Origin: JBEDUK01 sp963781595
GTDB taxonomy: Bacteria > Actinomycetota > UBA4738
DNA: 64,000 bases
Reading direction: 5' to 3'
Assembly: GCA_963781595.1 (NCBI GenBank)
Contig: CAWAGG010000006.1
Location: forward strand, 2,294,001 to 2,358,000
Part shown: in pieces, positions 44,331 to 53,262 of the stretch
Position numbering within the stretch: position 1 is the stretch's first letter
Layout: every line of letters begins with the position of its first letter
Position numbers and translations under genes: made by a program
Notes under the pieces: generated by a model
What the model was told of the DNA's origin: nothing
The model's input: the letters and a program-made list of their open reading frames with translations, nothing else
Database searches by the model: none

Positions 44331-44939
44331 ATGGTCGGATCACGGACCGCACGCGCCCGTCGCACCCGCGACGAGAGGCGAGGCCGGGCGCTCAGCGCGA
44401 CGTGGGTGCTGGCCGTCGCGACGCTGCTGACGGCGGGCGCGACCGCGCTGATCCTCCTCTCCTTCCCCCGCCAGGCGGGCGCGCTGGCGCTGGCCGGCGG
44501 CGCGGTCATCGTGTGGGGCTGGTACCTGGCGACGGGGGAGGGCGGGCCGCGGTCGAGGTTCCTCGCGATGCTCGTCGACCCCCTGTACGACGGCGCGCTG
44601 CTGGCGTCGGTCGCATGGGTATCGCGAGAGGCCGAACCCACGGTGGCGGTCCTGGCGCTCGTCGCGTTGGGCCTGTGCTACGTCGCGTCCTACGAGCGTG
44701 CCCGCGCGGACGCGCTCGGGTTCCGGACGTTCGAGAGCGTCGGGTACCGAGCCGCGCGGGTCGCGCTGATCTCCGTCGGGCTGCTGGCCGACCAGCTCGC
44801 GATCGCCCTCTGGCTGCTGATCGCGCTCGCCGGATCGGCGGTCGTCGTTCGGGCGGCGAACGTCTCGATACAGCATCGCCGCGCGAAGGTCGCGTCGGTC
44901 CGGACCGAGCCCGGCGCCGGGCGCAGGGCGATCCCGTGA
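44331..44939 (+). CDS. CDP-alcohol phosphatidyltransferase-like protein (PgsA1-related, degenerate active site)
   Basis: Its position between the HIT gene and the PatA-like acyltransferase is that of phosphatidylinositol-phosphate synthase. The 202-residue protein has about five to six membrane helices, and the family segment SYERARADALGF is present. The CDP-alcohol motif should read DGxxARx8Gx3Dx3D. Here the second part survives as SRFLAMLVDPLYDG (Asp-x3-Asp), but the first part is VIVWGWYLATG, without the DG and AR residues. No frameshift explains this. ATG 44331 lies 11 nt after TAGGCT. It may be an altered or inactive enzyme. Confidence 0.7.
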   Translation: MVGSRTARARRTRDERRGRALSATWVLAVATLLTAGATALILLSFPRQAGALALAGGAVIVWGWYLATGEGGPRSRFLAMLVDPLYDGALLASVAWVSREAEPTVAVLALVALGLCYVASYERARADALGFRTFESVGYRAARVALISVGLLADQLAIALWLLIALAGSAVVVRAANVSIQHRRAKVASVRTEPGAGRRAIP

Positions 44940-45883
44940 CCGCTGCCTCGGACCGGCTCGCGACGTTCACGATGCGCGGCGCGGAATGGCTCGGGATGCA
45001 TCTCCCGCGTCGCGCCGGGATCGCGACCGCGCGGTCGTTCATGCGGGCGCAGTTCCGCCGGTCGCCGTCCCAGCGGGAGACCGTCGCGGCGAACCTCGCC
45101 AGGGTGCTCGGTCACCCGCCGGACTCGGGGCTCGTTCAGGCGGCGACGCGCGATGCTTTCGACCTGTACGGGCGCTACTGGTACGAGACGTTCGCGCTGC
45201 GGACGATGCCGACCGAGGAGGTGAACCGGCGGTTCTCGCTGGCGGGGCGCGAGCACATCGACGACGCGATCGCCGCCGGACACGGGGTCGTGATGGCGCT
45301 GCCGCACATGGGGAACTGGGACGCCGCCGGGCACTGGCTGGCGATCAACGGCTACCGGATGACCGCCGTCGCCGAGGAGCTGGAGCCGAAGGAGGTGTTC
45401 GACCTCTTCTACCGGCACCGGCGCGCGCTCGGCATGGACATCGTCCCGCTGTCGGAGGGTAGGCGGGTCGCCGAGCTGTTGACCGGGGTGCTCGCGGACA
45501 ACCGGATCCTGACGCTCCTCGCGGACCGGAACCTCTCGGGACGGGGGGTCGAGGTCGAGATGTTCGGCGAGATGCGGAAGCTGCCGTCGGGACCGGCGAT
45601 GCTGGCGCTGCTGACGGGCTCGCCGCTGTTGCCGTGCGCCGTCTTCACGACCCCCGAGGGCTGGCACACGCTGATCGAGCCGCCGCTCGAGATCGAACGG
45701 ACCGACGACCTGCGCGCCGACGTCGCGGCGGTGACGCGGATCCTTGCGCGGTCGTTCGAGCGGTACATCTCGGCCGCGCCGGCCGACTGGCACATGTTCC
45801 AAGCGGCGTGGGACGAGCCCTACCCGTCGAGCCGCACGCGGGGCTCGTCCACGGCGGACGTTTTCGCCGGAACCTCCCGGTGA
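44936..45883 (+). CDS. Phosphatidylinositol mannoside acyltransferase (PatA/HtrB-like)
   Basis: The 315-residue protein belongs to the lysophospholipid acyltransferase family. The catalytic HX4D is HMGNWD in GVVMALPHMGNWDAAGHW. Other conserved stretches are LLADRNLSGRGVEVEMFGEMRKLPSGPAMLAL and DWHMFQAAWDE near the C-terminus. In actinobacteria with this gene order the enzyme acylates PIM mannose. GTG 44936 overlaps the previous stop (GTGA), and its own stop overlaps the pimA start in the same way, so the three genes are coupled. Confidence 0.88.
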   Translation: MTAASDRLATFTMRGAEWLGMHLPRRAGIATARSFMRAQFRRSPSQRETVAANLARVLGHPPDSGLVQAATRDAFDLYGRYWYETFALRTMPTEEVNRRFSLAGREHIDDAIAAGHGVVMALPHMGNWDAAGHWLAINGYRMTAVAEELEPKEVFDLFYRHRRALGMDIVPLSEGRRVAELLTGVLADNRILTLLADRNLSGRGVEVEMFGEMRKLPSGPAMLALLTGSPLLPCAVFTTPEGWHTLIEPPLEIERTDDLRADVAAVTRILARSFERYISAAPADWHMFQAAWDEPYPSSRTRGSSTADVFAGTSR

Positions 45884-46989
45884 GGATCGCGCTCGTCTGT
45901 CCCTACGCGTGGGACCGGCCGGGCGGTGTCCAGGTGCACGTCGGACAGCTCGCGCGGGAGCTGCGCGCGCGCGGGCATCGGGTCGCCGTGCTCGCGCCAG
46001 GCGGCCGGGAGGGACCGGGGATCGTCTCGGTCGGGCGAGTGGTCGGCATCCGGTACCAGGGGACCGTCGCCCCCGTGTGCCTGTCGCCGGCCGCGGCGGC
46101 ACGGGTCCGGTCGACGCTGCGGAGCCTGCGACCCGACGTGGTGCACGTCCATGAGCCGTTCGTCCCGGTCGTCGGCCTCGCTGCGACGCTCACCTCGCCG
46201 GCGCCCGTGGTCGGGACGTTCCACGCGTTCGCCGAACGATCGCGAGCGCTGAGCGTCCTCGCTCCCGCGCTCCGCCCGGCGTGGCGGCGGCTCGCGGTGC
46301 GCATCGCGGTGTCCGGGGCGGCCTCGACGTTCGTCGGCGAACGTTTCGACGGCGAGGTCCGCGTGATCCCGAACGGCTGCGCCGTGGACGCGTTCGCCGG
46401 AGCCACGCCGGACGCGGGACTGCCGGCCGGACGCTGTCTCGCGTGGGTCGGCCGCATCGACCCGCAGAAGGGCTTCCCGGTCGCGCTCCGAGCGTTCGCC
46501 CGGCTCGTGCGCGACCGCGCGGACCTGTGGTTCATCGTGGCCGGCGACGGTGCCGACCGGGCGGCGCTGGCCGGGATCGCGCCCGAGGTCCGCCGGCGGG
46601 TCGTGATGCTCGGGTCGGTGCCGCACGCCCGTCTCCCCGGGTACCTCGCCGGCGCCGACGCGTTCGTAGGCCCTGCCCTCGGGCAGGAGAGCTTCGGCAT
46701 CGTGCTGGTCGAGGCGATGGCAGCGGGTGTGCCGGTCATCGCCTCGGACATCCCCGGATACCGTGAGGTGATCCGGGCCGGGGTCGACGGGCTCCTGGTC
46801 CCGCCCGGCGACGACGGCGCCCTCGCCGACGCGATCGCGCAGGTGCTGGACGACGGCGACCTGGCGACGCGGCTCCGCTCCGCGGGCCCGGCCCGCGCCG
46901 AGGGCTTCTCGTGGCGTGCCGTCGTCCCCCGGATCGAGGCCGCGTACGCGGACGCGCGCTCGGCGCGGGGCGTTCGACGACGTTCGTGA
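45880..46989 (+). CDS. pimA: Phosphatidylinositol alpha-mannosyltransferase PimA-like GT4 glycosyltransferase
   Basis: The start VRIALVCPYAWDRPGGVQVHVGQLARELRARGH contains the GGVQxHV motif of PimA. The GT4 C-terminal nucleotide-sugar motif is EX7E, in GQESFGIVLVEAMAAGVPVIASDIPGYREVI. DVVHVHEPFVPVVGL, VGTFHAF and LAWVGRIDPQKGF are also typical. PimA adds the first mannose from GDP-mannose to phosphatidylinositol at the cytoplasmic membrane face. The 369-residue length fits. It closes the pgsA-acyltransferase-pimA operon. Confidence 0.9.
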   Translation: MRIALVCPYAWDRPGGVQVHVGQLARELRARGHRVAVLAPGGREGPGIVSVGRVVGIRYQGTVAPVCLSPAAAARVRSTLRSLRPDVVHVHEPFVPVVGLAATLTSPAPVVGTFHAFAERSRALSVLAPALRPAWRRLAVRIAVSGAASTFVGERFDGEVRVIPNGCAVDAFAGATPDAGLPAGRCLAWVGRIDPQKGFPVALRAFARLVRDRADLWFIVAGDGADRAALAGIAPEVRRRVVMLGSVPHARLPGYLAGADAFVGPALGQESFGIVLVEAMAAGVPVIASDIPGYREVIRAGVDGLLVPPGDDGALADAIAQVLDDGDLATRLRSAGPARAEGFSWRAVVPRIEAAYADARSARGVRRRS

Positions 46990-47021
46990 GCGCCCTCGGC
47001 GCCCTGTAACATCGCGTACCG

Positions 47022-47573
47022 ATGCTCTGGGTCTGGGTCCTCGTCGGTCTGCTCGTGCTGCTGGTCCTGTACGCGATCCTGACCTACAACCGACTCGTCC
47101 GCGCCCGCGTCCGCGTCGACAACGGGTGGTCGCAGATCGACGTGCAGCTCCGGCGCCGGTACGACCTGATCCCGAACCTGATCGAGACGGTGAAGGGCTA
47201 CGCCACCCACGAGCGAGAGGTCTTCGAGGAGGTCACGAGGGCCCGGGCGCAGGCGCAGAACGCGACCGGGGTCCAGGGGCAGGCAGAGGCCGAGAACGAG
47301 CTCACGCGTTCGATCCGCCAGCTGTTCGCCGTCGCCGAGAACTACCCGGAGCTGAAGGCCAGTCAGAACTTCCTCGCGTTGCAGGAGGAGCTGACCGGCA
47401 CCGAGTCGCGGATCGCGTTCGCGAGGCAGTTCTACAACGACCAGGTGGCGAACCTCAACGTGCTGATCGGGACGTTCCCGTCGAACATCATGGCCAGGCT
47501 CGGCCGATTCATGCCGCGCGAGTTCTTCGACATCGACGACCCCGCGAAGGGCCCGGTCGCGGTCCAGTTCTAG
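47022..47573 (+). CDS. lemA: LemA family protein
   Basis: One N-terminal membrane helix (residues about 3-22) is followed by the helical LemA domain: NGWSQIDVQLRRRYDLIPNLIETVKGYATHEREVFEEVTRAR, ELKASQNFLALQEELTGTESRIAFARQFYND and NVLIGTFPSNIMA. The 183-residue length is normal. LemA commonly neighbours HtpX-type proteases; its biochemical role is unsettled. ATG 47022 lies 9 nt after TAACAT (47007-47012), suggesting a leaderless mRNA. htpX starts 4 nt after the stop. Confidence 0.92.
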   Translation: MLWVWVLVGLLVLLVLYAILTYNRLVRARVRVDNGWSQIDVQLRRRYDLIPNLIETVKGYATHEREVFEEVTRARAQAQNATGVQGQAEAENELTRSIRQLFAVAENYPELKASQNFLALQEELTGTESRIAFARQFYNDQVANLNVLIGTFPSNIMARLGRFMPREFFDIDDPAKGPVAVQF

Positions 47574-47576
47574 GCC

Positions 47577-48494
47577 TTGTACGAGCGCATCGCGAGCAAC
47601 CGCCGCAAGACGATCCTCGTGATCGTGCTCGCGCTGGTCTTCGCCGGTGCGGTCGGGTACCTCTTCGGGTACATCATCGGCGGGGCCTCGTTCACCGCGG
47701 CCGTCACCGCCCTGGTGATCGCGCTGGCGATCACGGCGTTCGCCTCCTACTGGTCGTACCGCTACGGCGACCGGGTGGTGCTGCGGGCCTCGCGGGCCCG
47801 GCTGGTCACCGCCGAGGAGGAGCCGCGGCTGCACAACGTGGTCGAGGGCATCTCGATCGCCGGCGGACTGCCGAAGCCGGCGGTCTACATCGTGCCCGAG
47901 GCCGCGCCGAACGCGTTCGCGACCGGACGCGACCCCGAGCACTCCTCGATCGCGGTCACCCAGGGGCTGCTGGACGCGATGAACCGTGTCGAGCTCGAGG
48001 GCGTGATCGGCCACGAGATGGCGCACGTGAAGGACCGCGACATCCTGCTCGGAACGGTCGTGGCGACCCTGATCGGTTCGGTGGTCCTGCTCTCGGAGTT
48101 CATGCTCCGCTGGTTCTGGTGGGGAGGGGGCCGGCGCAGCAGCAGGTCTGAGGGTGGGGGGCAGGGGTTCGCGATCGTCGCGGCGATCGGCCTGGTGGTC
48201 GCCCTCATCACGCCGATCGTGGCGCAGGCCATCAAGATGGCGATGTCGCGCCAGCGCGAGTACCAGGCCGACGCCGAGGGCGTGATGCTGACGCGGTACC
48301 CGCCAGGCCTCGTGTCCGCGCTGCAGAAGATCGCCGGGGACGCGACCCCGATGCGCTACGCGAACAACGCCACTGCCCACCTGTGGCTGAACCAGCCGTC
48401 CCGGGTCCAGGGCGAGGGCTACCATTGGTGGGAGAACCTCTTCTCCACGCACCCGCCGATCCAGGAACGGATCCGCCGCCTCCAGGAGATGTAG
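47577..48494 (+). CDS. htpX: Membrane zinc metalloprotease HtpX
   Basis: HtpX is an M48 protease degrading damaged membrane proteins. The zinc motif HEMAH is in GVIGHEMAHVKDRD, and the third ligand region is MSRQREYQADAEGV. There are two N-terminal helices (ILVIVLALVFAGAVGYLF, FTAAVTALVIALAITAFASYWS) and two further hydrophobic segments around the active-site domain. FSTHPPIQERIRRLQ ends the protein. The start appears to be TTG 47577, immediately after lemA; an alternative start downstream would remove the first helix. Confidence 0.92.
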   Translation: MYERIASNRRKTILVIVLALVFAGAVGYLFGYIIGGASFTAAVTALVIALAITAFASYWSYRYGDRVVLRASRARLVTAEEEPRLHNVVEGISIAGGLPKPAVYIVPEAAPNAFATGRDPEHSSIAVTQGLLDAMNRVELEGVIGHEMAHVKDRDILLGTVVATLIGSVVLLSEFMLRWFWWGGGRRSSRSEGGGQGFAIVAAIGLVVALITPIVAQAIKMAMSRQREYQADAEGVMLTRYPPGLVSALQKIAGDATPMRYANNATAHLWLNQPSRVQGEGYHWWENLFSTHPPIQERIRRLQEM

Positions 48495-48540
48495 ACGCCC
48501 CCCCCGGGGGTTGAGGACGTGTGAAATCGGGACGAGGTCG

Positions 48541-48569
48541 TTGAGCCGACCCCGGGCCGCTGGTAGCGT
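48541..48569 (+). promoter_or_regulatory. Promoter of the DUF3048 gene
   Basis: TTGAGC (48541-48546) and TAGCGT (48564-48569) are separated by 17 bp. A leader of about 48 nt follows, with a TCAGGAGGC Shine-Dalgarno before ATG 48624. This gene is therefore not leaderless, unlike many others here. Confidence 0.55.
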
Positions 48570-48623
48570 CGAGCGCGGTTCGACACCGCACGACCCTTCC
48601 AATCTCAGGAGGCTTCCTCGATC

Positions 48624-49685
48624 ATGGCTCTCACCAATCGCGGCCGATCGCTGGTCGGCGTAAGCGCGGTCGCCCTGGTCATCGCCGTCGTCGTGGGCGT
48701 GCTGTTCACCAGCGCCCGAGGCGACGGCTCGAAGGTTCAGGGCGGCGCATCCGGCGACAGCGCCACCGCCTCACCGAGCCCGGTGCTCCGGACCTGCCCG
48801 CTCACGGGCAAGCGCGCACCGCACGGAACGGTCCCGAACCGCCCCGCGCTGGCCGTGAAGGTCGAGAACCTGCCCGCCGCGCGGCCGCAGACCGGTCTGT
48901 CGTGGGCCGACATCATCTACGAGGAGCCGGTCGAGGCGTCGATTACCCGCTTCATCGTGGTGTACCAGTGCCAGGACGCCGAACGGATCGAGCCGGTCCG
49001 GAGCGGTCGGCTGACCGATCCGCTGATCCTCGTTCAACTCGGCCGACCCGTCTTCGGCTACGCGGGCGGGGTGCCGGCCGTGCTGAAGGCCGTACGCGCC
49101 GCGGGCCTGATCGACGTCAACTTCAACAATGCGCCGCAGGCCTACGGTCGCGATCCCGCCAGGCCCGCCCCGCACAACCTGTACACGAGCTCGGCGGAGC
49201 TCTACGCGGCCGCCGGCAAGGATGGGACGGGCGGGATCCCGCAGCCGCTGTTCGACTACGCGAAGGACCTGCCCGCGACCGCGACGCCCGCCTCGACCGT
49301 CCACGTGCCGTTCTCGCCCTACTCGGACGTGGTCTGGAGCTGGAGCGCGTCGAAGTCCGCGTGGATGCGCTCGTACGGCTCGACCCCGGCGACGTATTCG
49401 AACGGAGAGCAGATGTCGACGCCGAACGTCGTGATCCAGATGGTCAAGATCAAGATGACCGGCATCACCGACGTCAACGGCGTGCACTCGCCCGAGGTCG
49501 TGGCGACCGGATCCGGGGCCGCCTACATCCTGCGCAACGGCTCGGTGATCAGCGGCACGTGGAGCAGGCCGTCCCTGTCGGACATCACGGTGTTCAAGGA
49601 CGCGCAGGGCGACGTGATCCCGCTGACGCCGGGGAAGAGCTGGGTCGAAGTCGTCCCGAACACCGTTCACGTGAGCGTGAGCTAG
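48624..49685 (+). CDS. DUF3048-family (YerB-like) secreted or membrane-anchored protein
   Basis: A membrane helix near the N-terminus (VGVSAVALVIAVVVGVLFTSA) precedes a Ser/Ala-rich spacer and a DUF3048 domain. Key stretches are RPALAVKVENLPAARPQTGLSWADIIYEEPVEASITRFIVVYQ, RIEPVRSGRLTDPLI, and APHNLYTSSAELY. The domain continues to GKSWVEVVPNTVHVSVS. The family includes Bacillus YerB; function is unknown, though envelope localisation is consistent. The 353-residue length is normal, with no indels. Confidence 0.85.
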   Translation: MALTNRGRSLVGVSAVALVIAVVVGVLFTSARGDGSKVQGGASGDSATASPSPVLRTCPLTGKRAPHGTVPNRPALAVKVENLPAARPQTGLSWADIIYEEPVEASITRFIVVYQCQDAERIEPVRSGRLTDPLILVQLGRPVFGYAGGVPAVLKAVRAAGLIDVNFNNAPQAYGRDPARPAPHNLYTSSAELYAAAGKDGTGGIPQPLFDYAKDLPATATPASTVHVPFSPYSDVVWSWSASKSAWMRSYGSTPATYSNGEQMSTPNVVIQMVKIKMTGITDVNGVHSPEVVATGSGAAYILRNGSVISGTWSRPSLSDITVFKDAQGDVIPLTPGKSWVEVVPNTVHVSVS

Positions 49686-49729
49686 CAGAGGCGTCGACGC
49701 CTGACCCCGAGACGCGACGTGCGCGAAGA

Positions 49730-49758
49730 GCCGCCCTCACGGCGGCCGTTCGCGTTTT
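49730..49758. terminator. Hairpin terminator between convergent genes
   Basis: GCCGCC (49730-49735) pairs with GGCGGC (49741-49746) across CTCAC, followed by CGTTCGCGTTTT. It lies between the DUF3048 stop (plus strand) and the end of the minus-strand gene at 49790. Placement and the T-run support termination of the DUF3048 transcript. Confidence 0.6.
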
Positions 49759-49789
49759 CCCCTGGCCGTGGCCGGCCCGGCGCCGACGA

Positions 49790-50227
49790 TCAGGCGACCG
49801 CGGCCGGGCGCGTCCTGGGACGCGACCCGGCGATGCCGAACGCGATCGCGAACGCGAACGCGAGGAGGACGCTGAGCAGGGCGACCGCCCAGCGGTACCC
49901 GGAGGTGTCGATCGGCGACTTGATCGGGGCCGACAACACCGTCGGTGCCTGGATCGTGGGGTTCGCGACCGGAGGAGCGATGGATCCGGAGTTCAGCGCG
50001 TCGACCAGTTCCTGGGAGCGGGCCGCCTGGACATCACGGGCGGCACCGGCGACGGACGATCCCAGTGCCAGGTCCTTGCCCGCGATCCCGCCCGTGCCGT
50101 AGACGTCGACCGACCACCGGCCGTGCGGATGGCCCCGGCCCTGAGCGAGCGCGGTCGAGCCGATCCCGACCGCCATGCCGACCGCACCCACCAGCAGGAT
50201 GGCGGCGGTCCGGCGCATCGTCGTCAT
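49790..50227 (-). CDS. Hypothetical exported protein with C-terminal membrane helix
   Basis: The 145-residue protein has a signal peptide (residues about 1-28, ending TALAQG), a short extracytoplasmic part (HGRWSVDVYGTGGIAGKDLALGSSVAGAARDVQAARSQELVDALNSG) and a C-terminal helix (WAVALLSVLLAFAFAIAFGIA) followed by a basic tail. I recognise no family. ATG 50227 gives the signal peptide directly. The upstream region faces the pdxS leader, so the two are divergent. Confidence 0.6.
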   Translation of the reverse strand: MTTMRRTAAILLVGAVGMAVGIGSTALAQGRGHPHGRWSVDVYGTGGIAGKDLALGSSVAGAARDVQAARSQELVDALNSGSIAPPVANPTIQAPTVLSAPIKSPIDTSGYRWAVALLSVLLAFAFAIAFGIAGSRPRTRPAAVA

Positions 50228-50473
50228 GGCTGTCCCGGCCTCTCGGCGCTTGCCTCGCGTGCAGCGCTCTGGGGCGACGGTAGATCGGGCCCCTTCCCCG
50301 TCTCCGTGCCGCGGCGTACCGACCCTGTGTGACGTTTCGACACGCCTCCAAGGAGCGCGCCGATCCGGGCCGCCGGGGCCTTTCGACCGGGAGCTACTCG
50401 CGCCCGCGGGTAGACTTGAGTGCCAGGCGGAGCCGGGCGGGATCCCCCCGCCGGAGGGGCGAGGAGGCACACG

Positions 50474-51361
50474 ATGCAGACCGAGACCGGGACCCTGCGG
50501 GTCAAGACGGGCCTCGCCGAGATGCTCAAGGGCGGCGTGATCATGGACGTCACCACCGCCGATCAGGCGCGGATCGCGGAGGATGCGGGCGCATGCGCCG
50601 TCATGGCGCTCGAACGCGTGCCGGCCGACATCCGCAAGGAGGGTGGCGTCGCGCGGATGGCCGACCCGACGAAGGTCGAGGAGATCATGGAGGCCGTCTC
50701 GATCCCCGTGATGGCCAAGGTTCGTATCGGACACTTCGTCGAAGCGCAGATCCTGCAGGCGCTCGGGGTCGACTACATCGACGAGTCCGAGGTGCTGACG
50801 CCCGCCGACGAGGAGCATCACATCGACAAGTGGAAGTTCACCGTGCCGTTCGTCTGCGGCGCCCGCGACCTCGGCGAGGCGCTGCGGCGGATCGCGGAAG
50901 GCGCCGCGATGATCCGGACGAAGGGCGAACCGGGGACGGGCAACGTGGTCGAAGCCGTTCGCCACATGCGGAAGGTGACCTCACAGATCCGCGCGCTGAC
51001 GGTGCTCTCCGAGGACGAGATCGCCCGCGCCGCGAAGGACCTCGGCGCGCCGCTCGAGCTCGTCCGTCACGTGGCCTCCACCGGGAAGCTGCCCGTCGTG
51101 AACTTCTCGGCCGGCGGCCTGTCGACGCCCGCGGACGCGGCGCTGATGATGCAGCTCGGCTGCGACGGGAACTTCGTCGGCAGCGGCATCTACAAGAGCG
51201 AGGACCCGGCGGCCCGGGCTCGGGCCATCGTGGAGGCGACGACGCACTTCAACGACCCCGACGTCCTGGCGAAGATCTCCCGCGGGCTCGGCGAGCCGAT
51301 GAAGGGCCTCGCGCTCGATTCGATCCCCGAGTCGGAGATCATGCAGAACCGCGGTTGGTAA
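50474..51361 (+). CDS. pdxS: Pyridoxal 5'-phosphate synthase subunit PdxS
   Basis: PdxS builds PLP from ribose 5-phosphate, glyceraldehyde 3-phosphate and ammonia supplied by PdxT. The N-terminus MQTETGTLRVKTGLAEMLKGGVIMDVTT is typical. The catalytic lysines lie in SIPVMAKVRIGHFVEAQ and AAMIRTKGEPGTGNVVEA, and the phosphate-binding end is LGCDGNFVGSGIYKSEDP. The 295-residue length is normal. A GAGGAGG Shine-Dalgarno precedes ATG 50474, and TAGACT around 50411 may be its -10. pdxT lies 515 nt downstream with one gene between. Confidence 0.95.
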   Translation: MQTETGTLRVKTGLAEMLKGGVIMDVTTADQARIAEDAGACAVMALERVPADIRKEGGVARMADPTKVEEIMEAVSIPVMAKVRIGHFVEAQILQALGVDYIDESEVLTPADEEHHIDKWKFTVPFVCGARDLGEALRRIAEGAAMIRTKGEPGTGNVVEAVRHMRKVTSQIRALTVLSEDEIARAAKDLGAPLELVRHVASTGKLPVVNFSAGGLSTPADAALMMQLGCDGNFVGSGIYKSEDPAARARAIVEATTHFNDPDVLAKISRGLGEPMKGLALDSIPESEIMQNRGW

Positions 51362-51406
51362 CGCGTCTTTACCATCGGCCGTGGCTTCAGAGGGGAGGAG
51401 CGCACC

Positions 51407-51787
51407 GTGAACCGTGTCGTGCACTTCGAGTTCAGCTCACCGGATCCCGACCGGGCGTCCGCGTTCTACGCCGACCTGTTCGGGTGGGAGATCCAGAAGT
51501 GGGACGGACCGGCTGAGTACTGGCTGGTGAACAGCGCTTCGCTGGGGGAGACGGGGATCGACGGCGGGTTCATGCGGTCGATGGACGACTCCGCGCGGAC
51601 CATCGTCACGATCGACGTGGACTCGGTGGACGACACCGTGGCGAAGGTCGAGGCGGCGGGCGGCCAGGTGGTGCTGCCGAAGCAGACCATCCCGGGCGTG
51701 GGGTACCAGGCGTACTGCAAGGATCCGGACGGGACGATCTTCGGCGTCCATCAGCGCGACGACTCGGCGGCGGCCGGCTCGGTGTAG
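51407..51787 (+). CDS. VOC-family (glyoxalase/bleomycin-resistance-like) protein
   Basis: The 126-residue protein is a single VOC unit of two beta-alpha-beta-beta-beta modules: VVHFEFSSPDPDRASAFYADLFGWEIQKW at the start and TIDVDSVDDTVAKVEAAGGQVVLPKQTIPGVGYQAYCKDPDGTIFGVHQRD at the end. It resembles small VOC proteins of unknown substrate. GTG 51407 has GGGGAGGAG upstream. It separates pdxS from pdxT, but no sequence feature links it to vitamin B6. Confidence 0.8.
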   Translation: MNRVVHFEFSSPDPDRASAFYADLFGWEIQKWDGPAEYWLVNSASLGETGIDGGFMRSMDDSARTIVTIDVDSVDDTVAKVEAAGGQVVLPKQTIPGVGYQAYCKDPDGTIFGVHQRDDSAAAGSV

Positions 51788-51875
51788 TTCGCGGGAGCGC
51801 GGCGCCCCTCGGTGGCCTCGGCCGCCCCGCGAGCGGGCGGCCGGTGGCCCCGACGCCGGTATCATCGCTCGCGTC

Positions 51876-52433
51876 ATGAAGGCGGGCGTTCTCGCGCTGC
51901 AAGGGGACTTCCGTGAGCATGCGGCGATGTTCGCCGCCTGCGGGGCCACGCCGGTCGAGGTGCGGACGGTCGAGCAGCTCGCCGCGGTCGACGTGCTGGC
52001 GATCCCCGGCGGGGAGTCCACGACGATCTCGAAGCTCGCCCGCCGGGACGGCCTGGTCGAACCGCTCCGCGAACGCATCGCGGCCGGCATGCCGGTCCTG
52101 GGCACCTGCGCGGGCATGATCGTCATGGCGAACGACGTGATCGACGGCGATCCGCTGCTCCGGGTGATGGACATCGCCGTGCGGCGCAACGCCTACGGCC
52201 GGCAGGTGGACAGCTTCGAAGCAGACGTGGACGTGCGCGACATCGGGGAGGTGAGGGCAGTCTTCATCCGCGCCCCCGTCGTCGAGCGCGTCGGTGATGG
52301 CGTCGAGGTGCTGGCCGTTCACGACGGGCGACCGGTCCTCGTTCGGCAGGGTGCCGTCCTCGCGGCCGCGTTCCACCCCGAGATCGCGGGCGAGGCCCGG
52401 CTGCACCGCCTGACCTTGGAGATGGCCGGATAG
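51876..52433 (+). CDS. pdxT: Pyridoxal 5'-phosphate synthase glutaminase subunit PdxT
   Basis: PdxT hydrolyses glutamine and channels ammonia to PdxS. The class I glutaminase residues are visible: nucleophile Cys in VLGTCAGMIV, and His/Glu in AAAFHPEIAGEAR. GVLALQGDFREH and AIPGGESTTI are family signatures. The 185-residue length is standard. ATG 51876 lies 10 nt after TATCAT (51860-51865), so a near-leaderless promoter of its own is likely. yebC starts 24 nt downstream. Confidence 0.95.
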   Translation: MKAGVLALQGDFREHAAMFAACGATPVEVRTVEQLAAVDVLAIPGGESTTISKLARRDGLVEPLRERIAAGMPVLGTCAGMIVMANDVIDGDPLLRVMDIAVRRNAYGRQVDSFEADVDVRDIGEVRAVFIRAPVVERVGDGVEVLAVHDGRPVLVRQGAVLAAAFHPEIAGEARLHRLTLEMAG

Positions 52434-52457
52434 GCGACGCGCTATCCTCGGGCGGTC

Positions 52458-53210
52458 ATGTCCGGGCACTCCAAGTGGAGCACGATCAAGCGCAAGAAGG
52501 GCGCCGCGGACGCCAAGCGCAGCCAGATGTTCGCGAAGCTCCTTCGCGCCGTCGAGGTCGCCGCGCGAGAGGGAGGCCCGAACGTCGACGCGAACATGAC
52601 GCTGGCGGCGGCGGTCGAGAAGGCGCGCGACAACTCGGTTCCCTGGGACAACATCGAGCGGGCGATCAAGCGCGCCTCGGGCGAGGGTGCGGACGCCGCG
52701 CGGTTCGAGGACGTGACGTACGAGGGCTACGGTCCCGGCGGGGTCGCGTTCCTCGTGCACGCGCTGACGGACAACCGCAACCGGACCAGCCAGGAGGTCC
52801 GGCACGCGTTCACCCGAGGGGGCGGCACGATGGCCGACCCGGGGAGCGTCGCGTGGCAGTTCGACCGCCGGGGTCTGATCGTCCTGGACAAGGCGACGGC
52901 GCCGGACGAGGAGCGGATCCTCGAGCTGATCCTGGAGGTCGACGCGGACGACCTGCGCGACGCGGGTGAGCAGTGGGAGATCGTCACCGAACCCGAGGGT
53001 CTCCGGGGCGTCCGCGCGGCGCTCGAGGATGCCGGCGTGCAGGTCGATTCGGCCGAACTCACGATGATCCCGCAGAACGACGTACCCGTCGACGGCGAGC
53101 GGGCCGGCCAGGTCCTCCGGCTCTACGAGGCGCTGGAGGACCTCGACGACACCCAGGCGGTCTACGCGAACTTCGACATCCCCGAGGAGATCCTCGCTCA
53201 GGTCGGGTGA
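52458..53210 (+). CDS. yebC: YebC/TACO1-family protein
   Basis: The start MSGHSKWSTIKRKKGAADAKRSQMFAKLLRAVEVAAREGGPN and the motifs YEGYGPGGVAFLVHALTDNRNRT and GVRAALEDAGVQVDSAELTMIPQNDVPVDGE identify the family. Members act as transcriptional regulators or as ribosome-associated factors easing polyproline translation. The 250-residue length fits. ATG 52458 follows TATCCT (52443-52448) by 9 nt. The order yebC-ruvC-ruvA-ruvB is conserved in many bacteria. Confidence 0.94.
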   Translation: MSGHSKWSTIKRKKGAADAKRSQMFAKLLRAVEVAAREGGPNVDANMTLAAAVEKARDNSVPWDNIERAIKRASGEGADAARFEDVTYEGYGPGGVAFLVHALTDNRNRTSQEVRHAFTRGGGTMADPGSVAWQFDRRGLIVLDKATAPDEERILELILEVDADDLRDAGEQWEIVTEPEGLRGVRAALEDAGVQVDSAELTMIPQNDVPVDGERAGQVLRLYEALEDLDDTQAVYANFDIPEEILAQVG

Positions 53211-53262
53211 ACCGGCCCCCGGCTGCCGGTCCTGGGGGATCGCCGTCCCCGGCTCGGGATGA

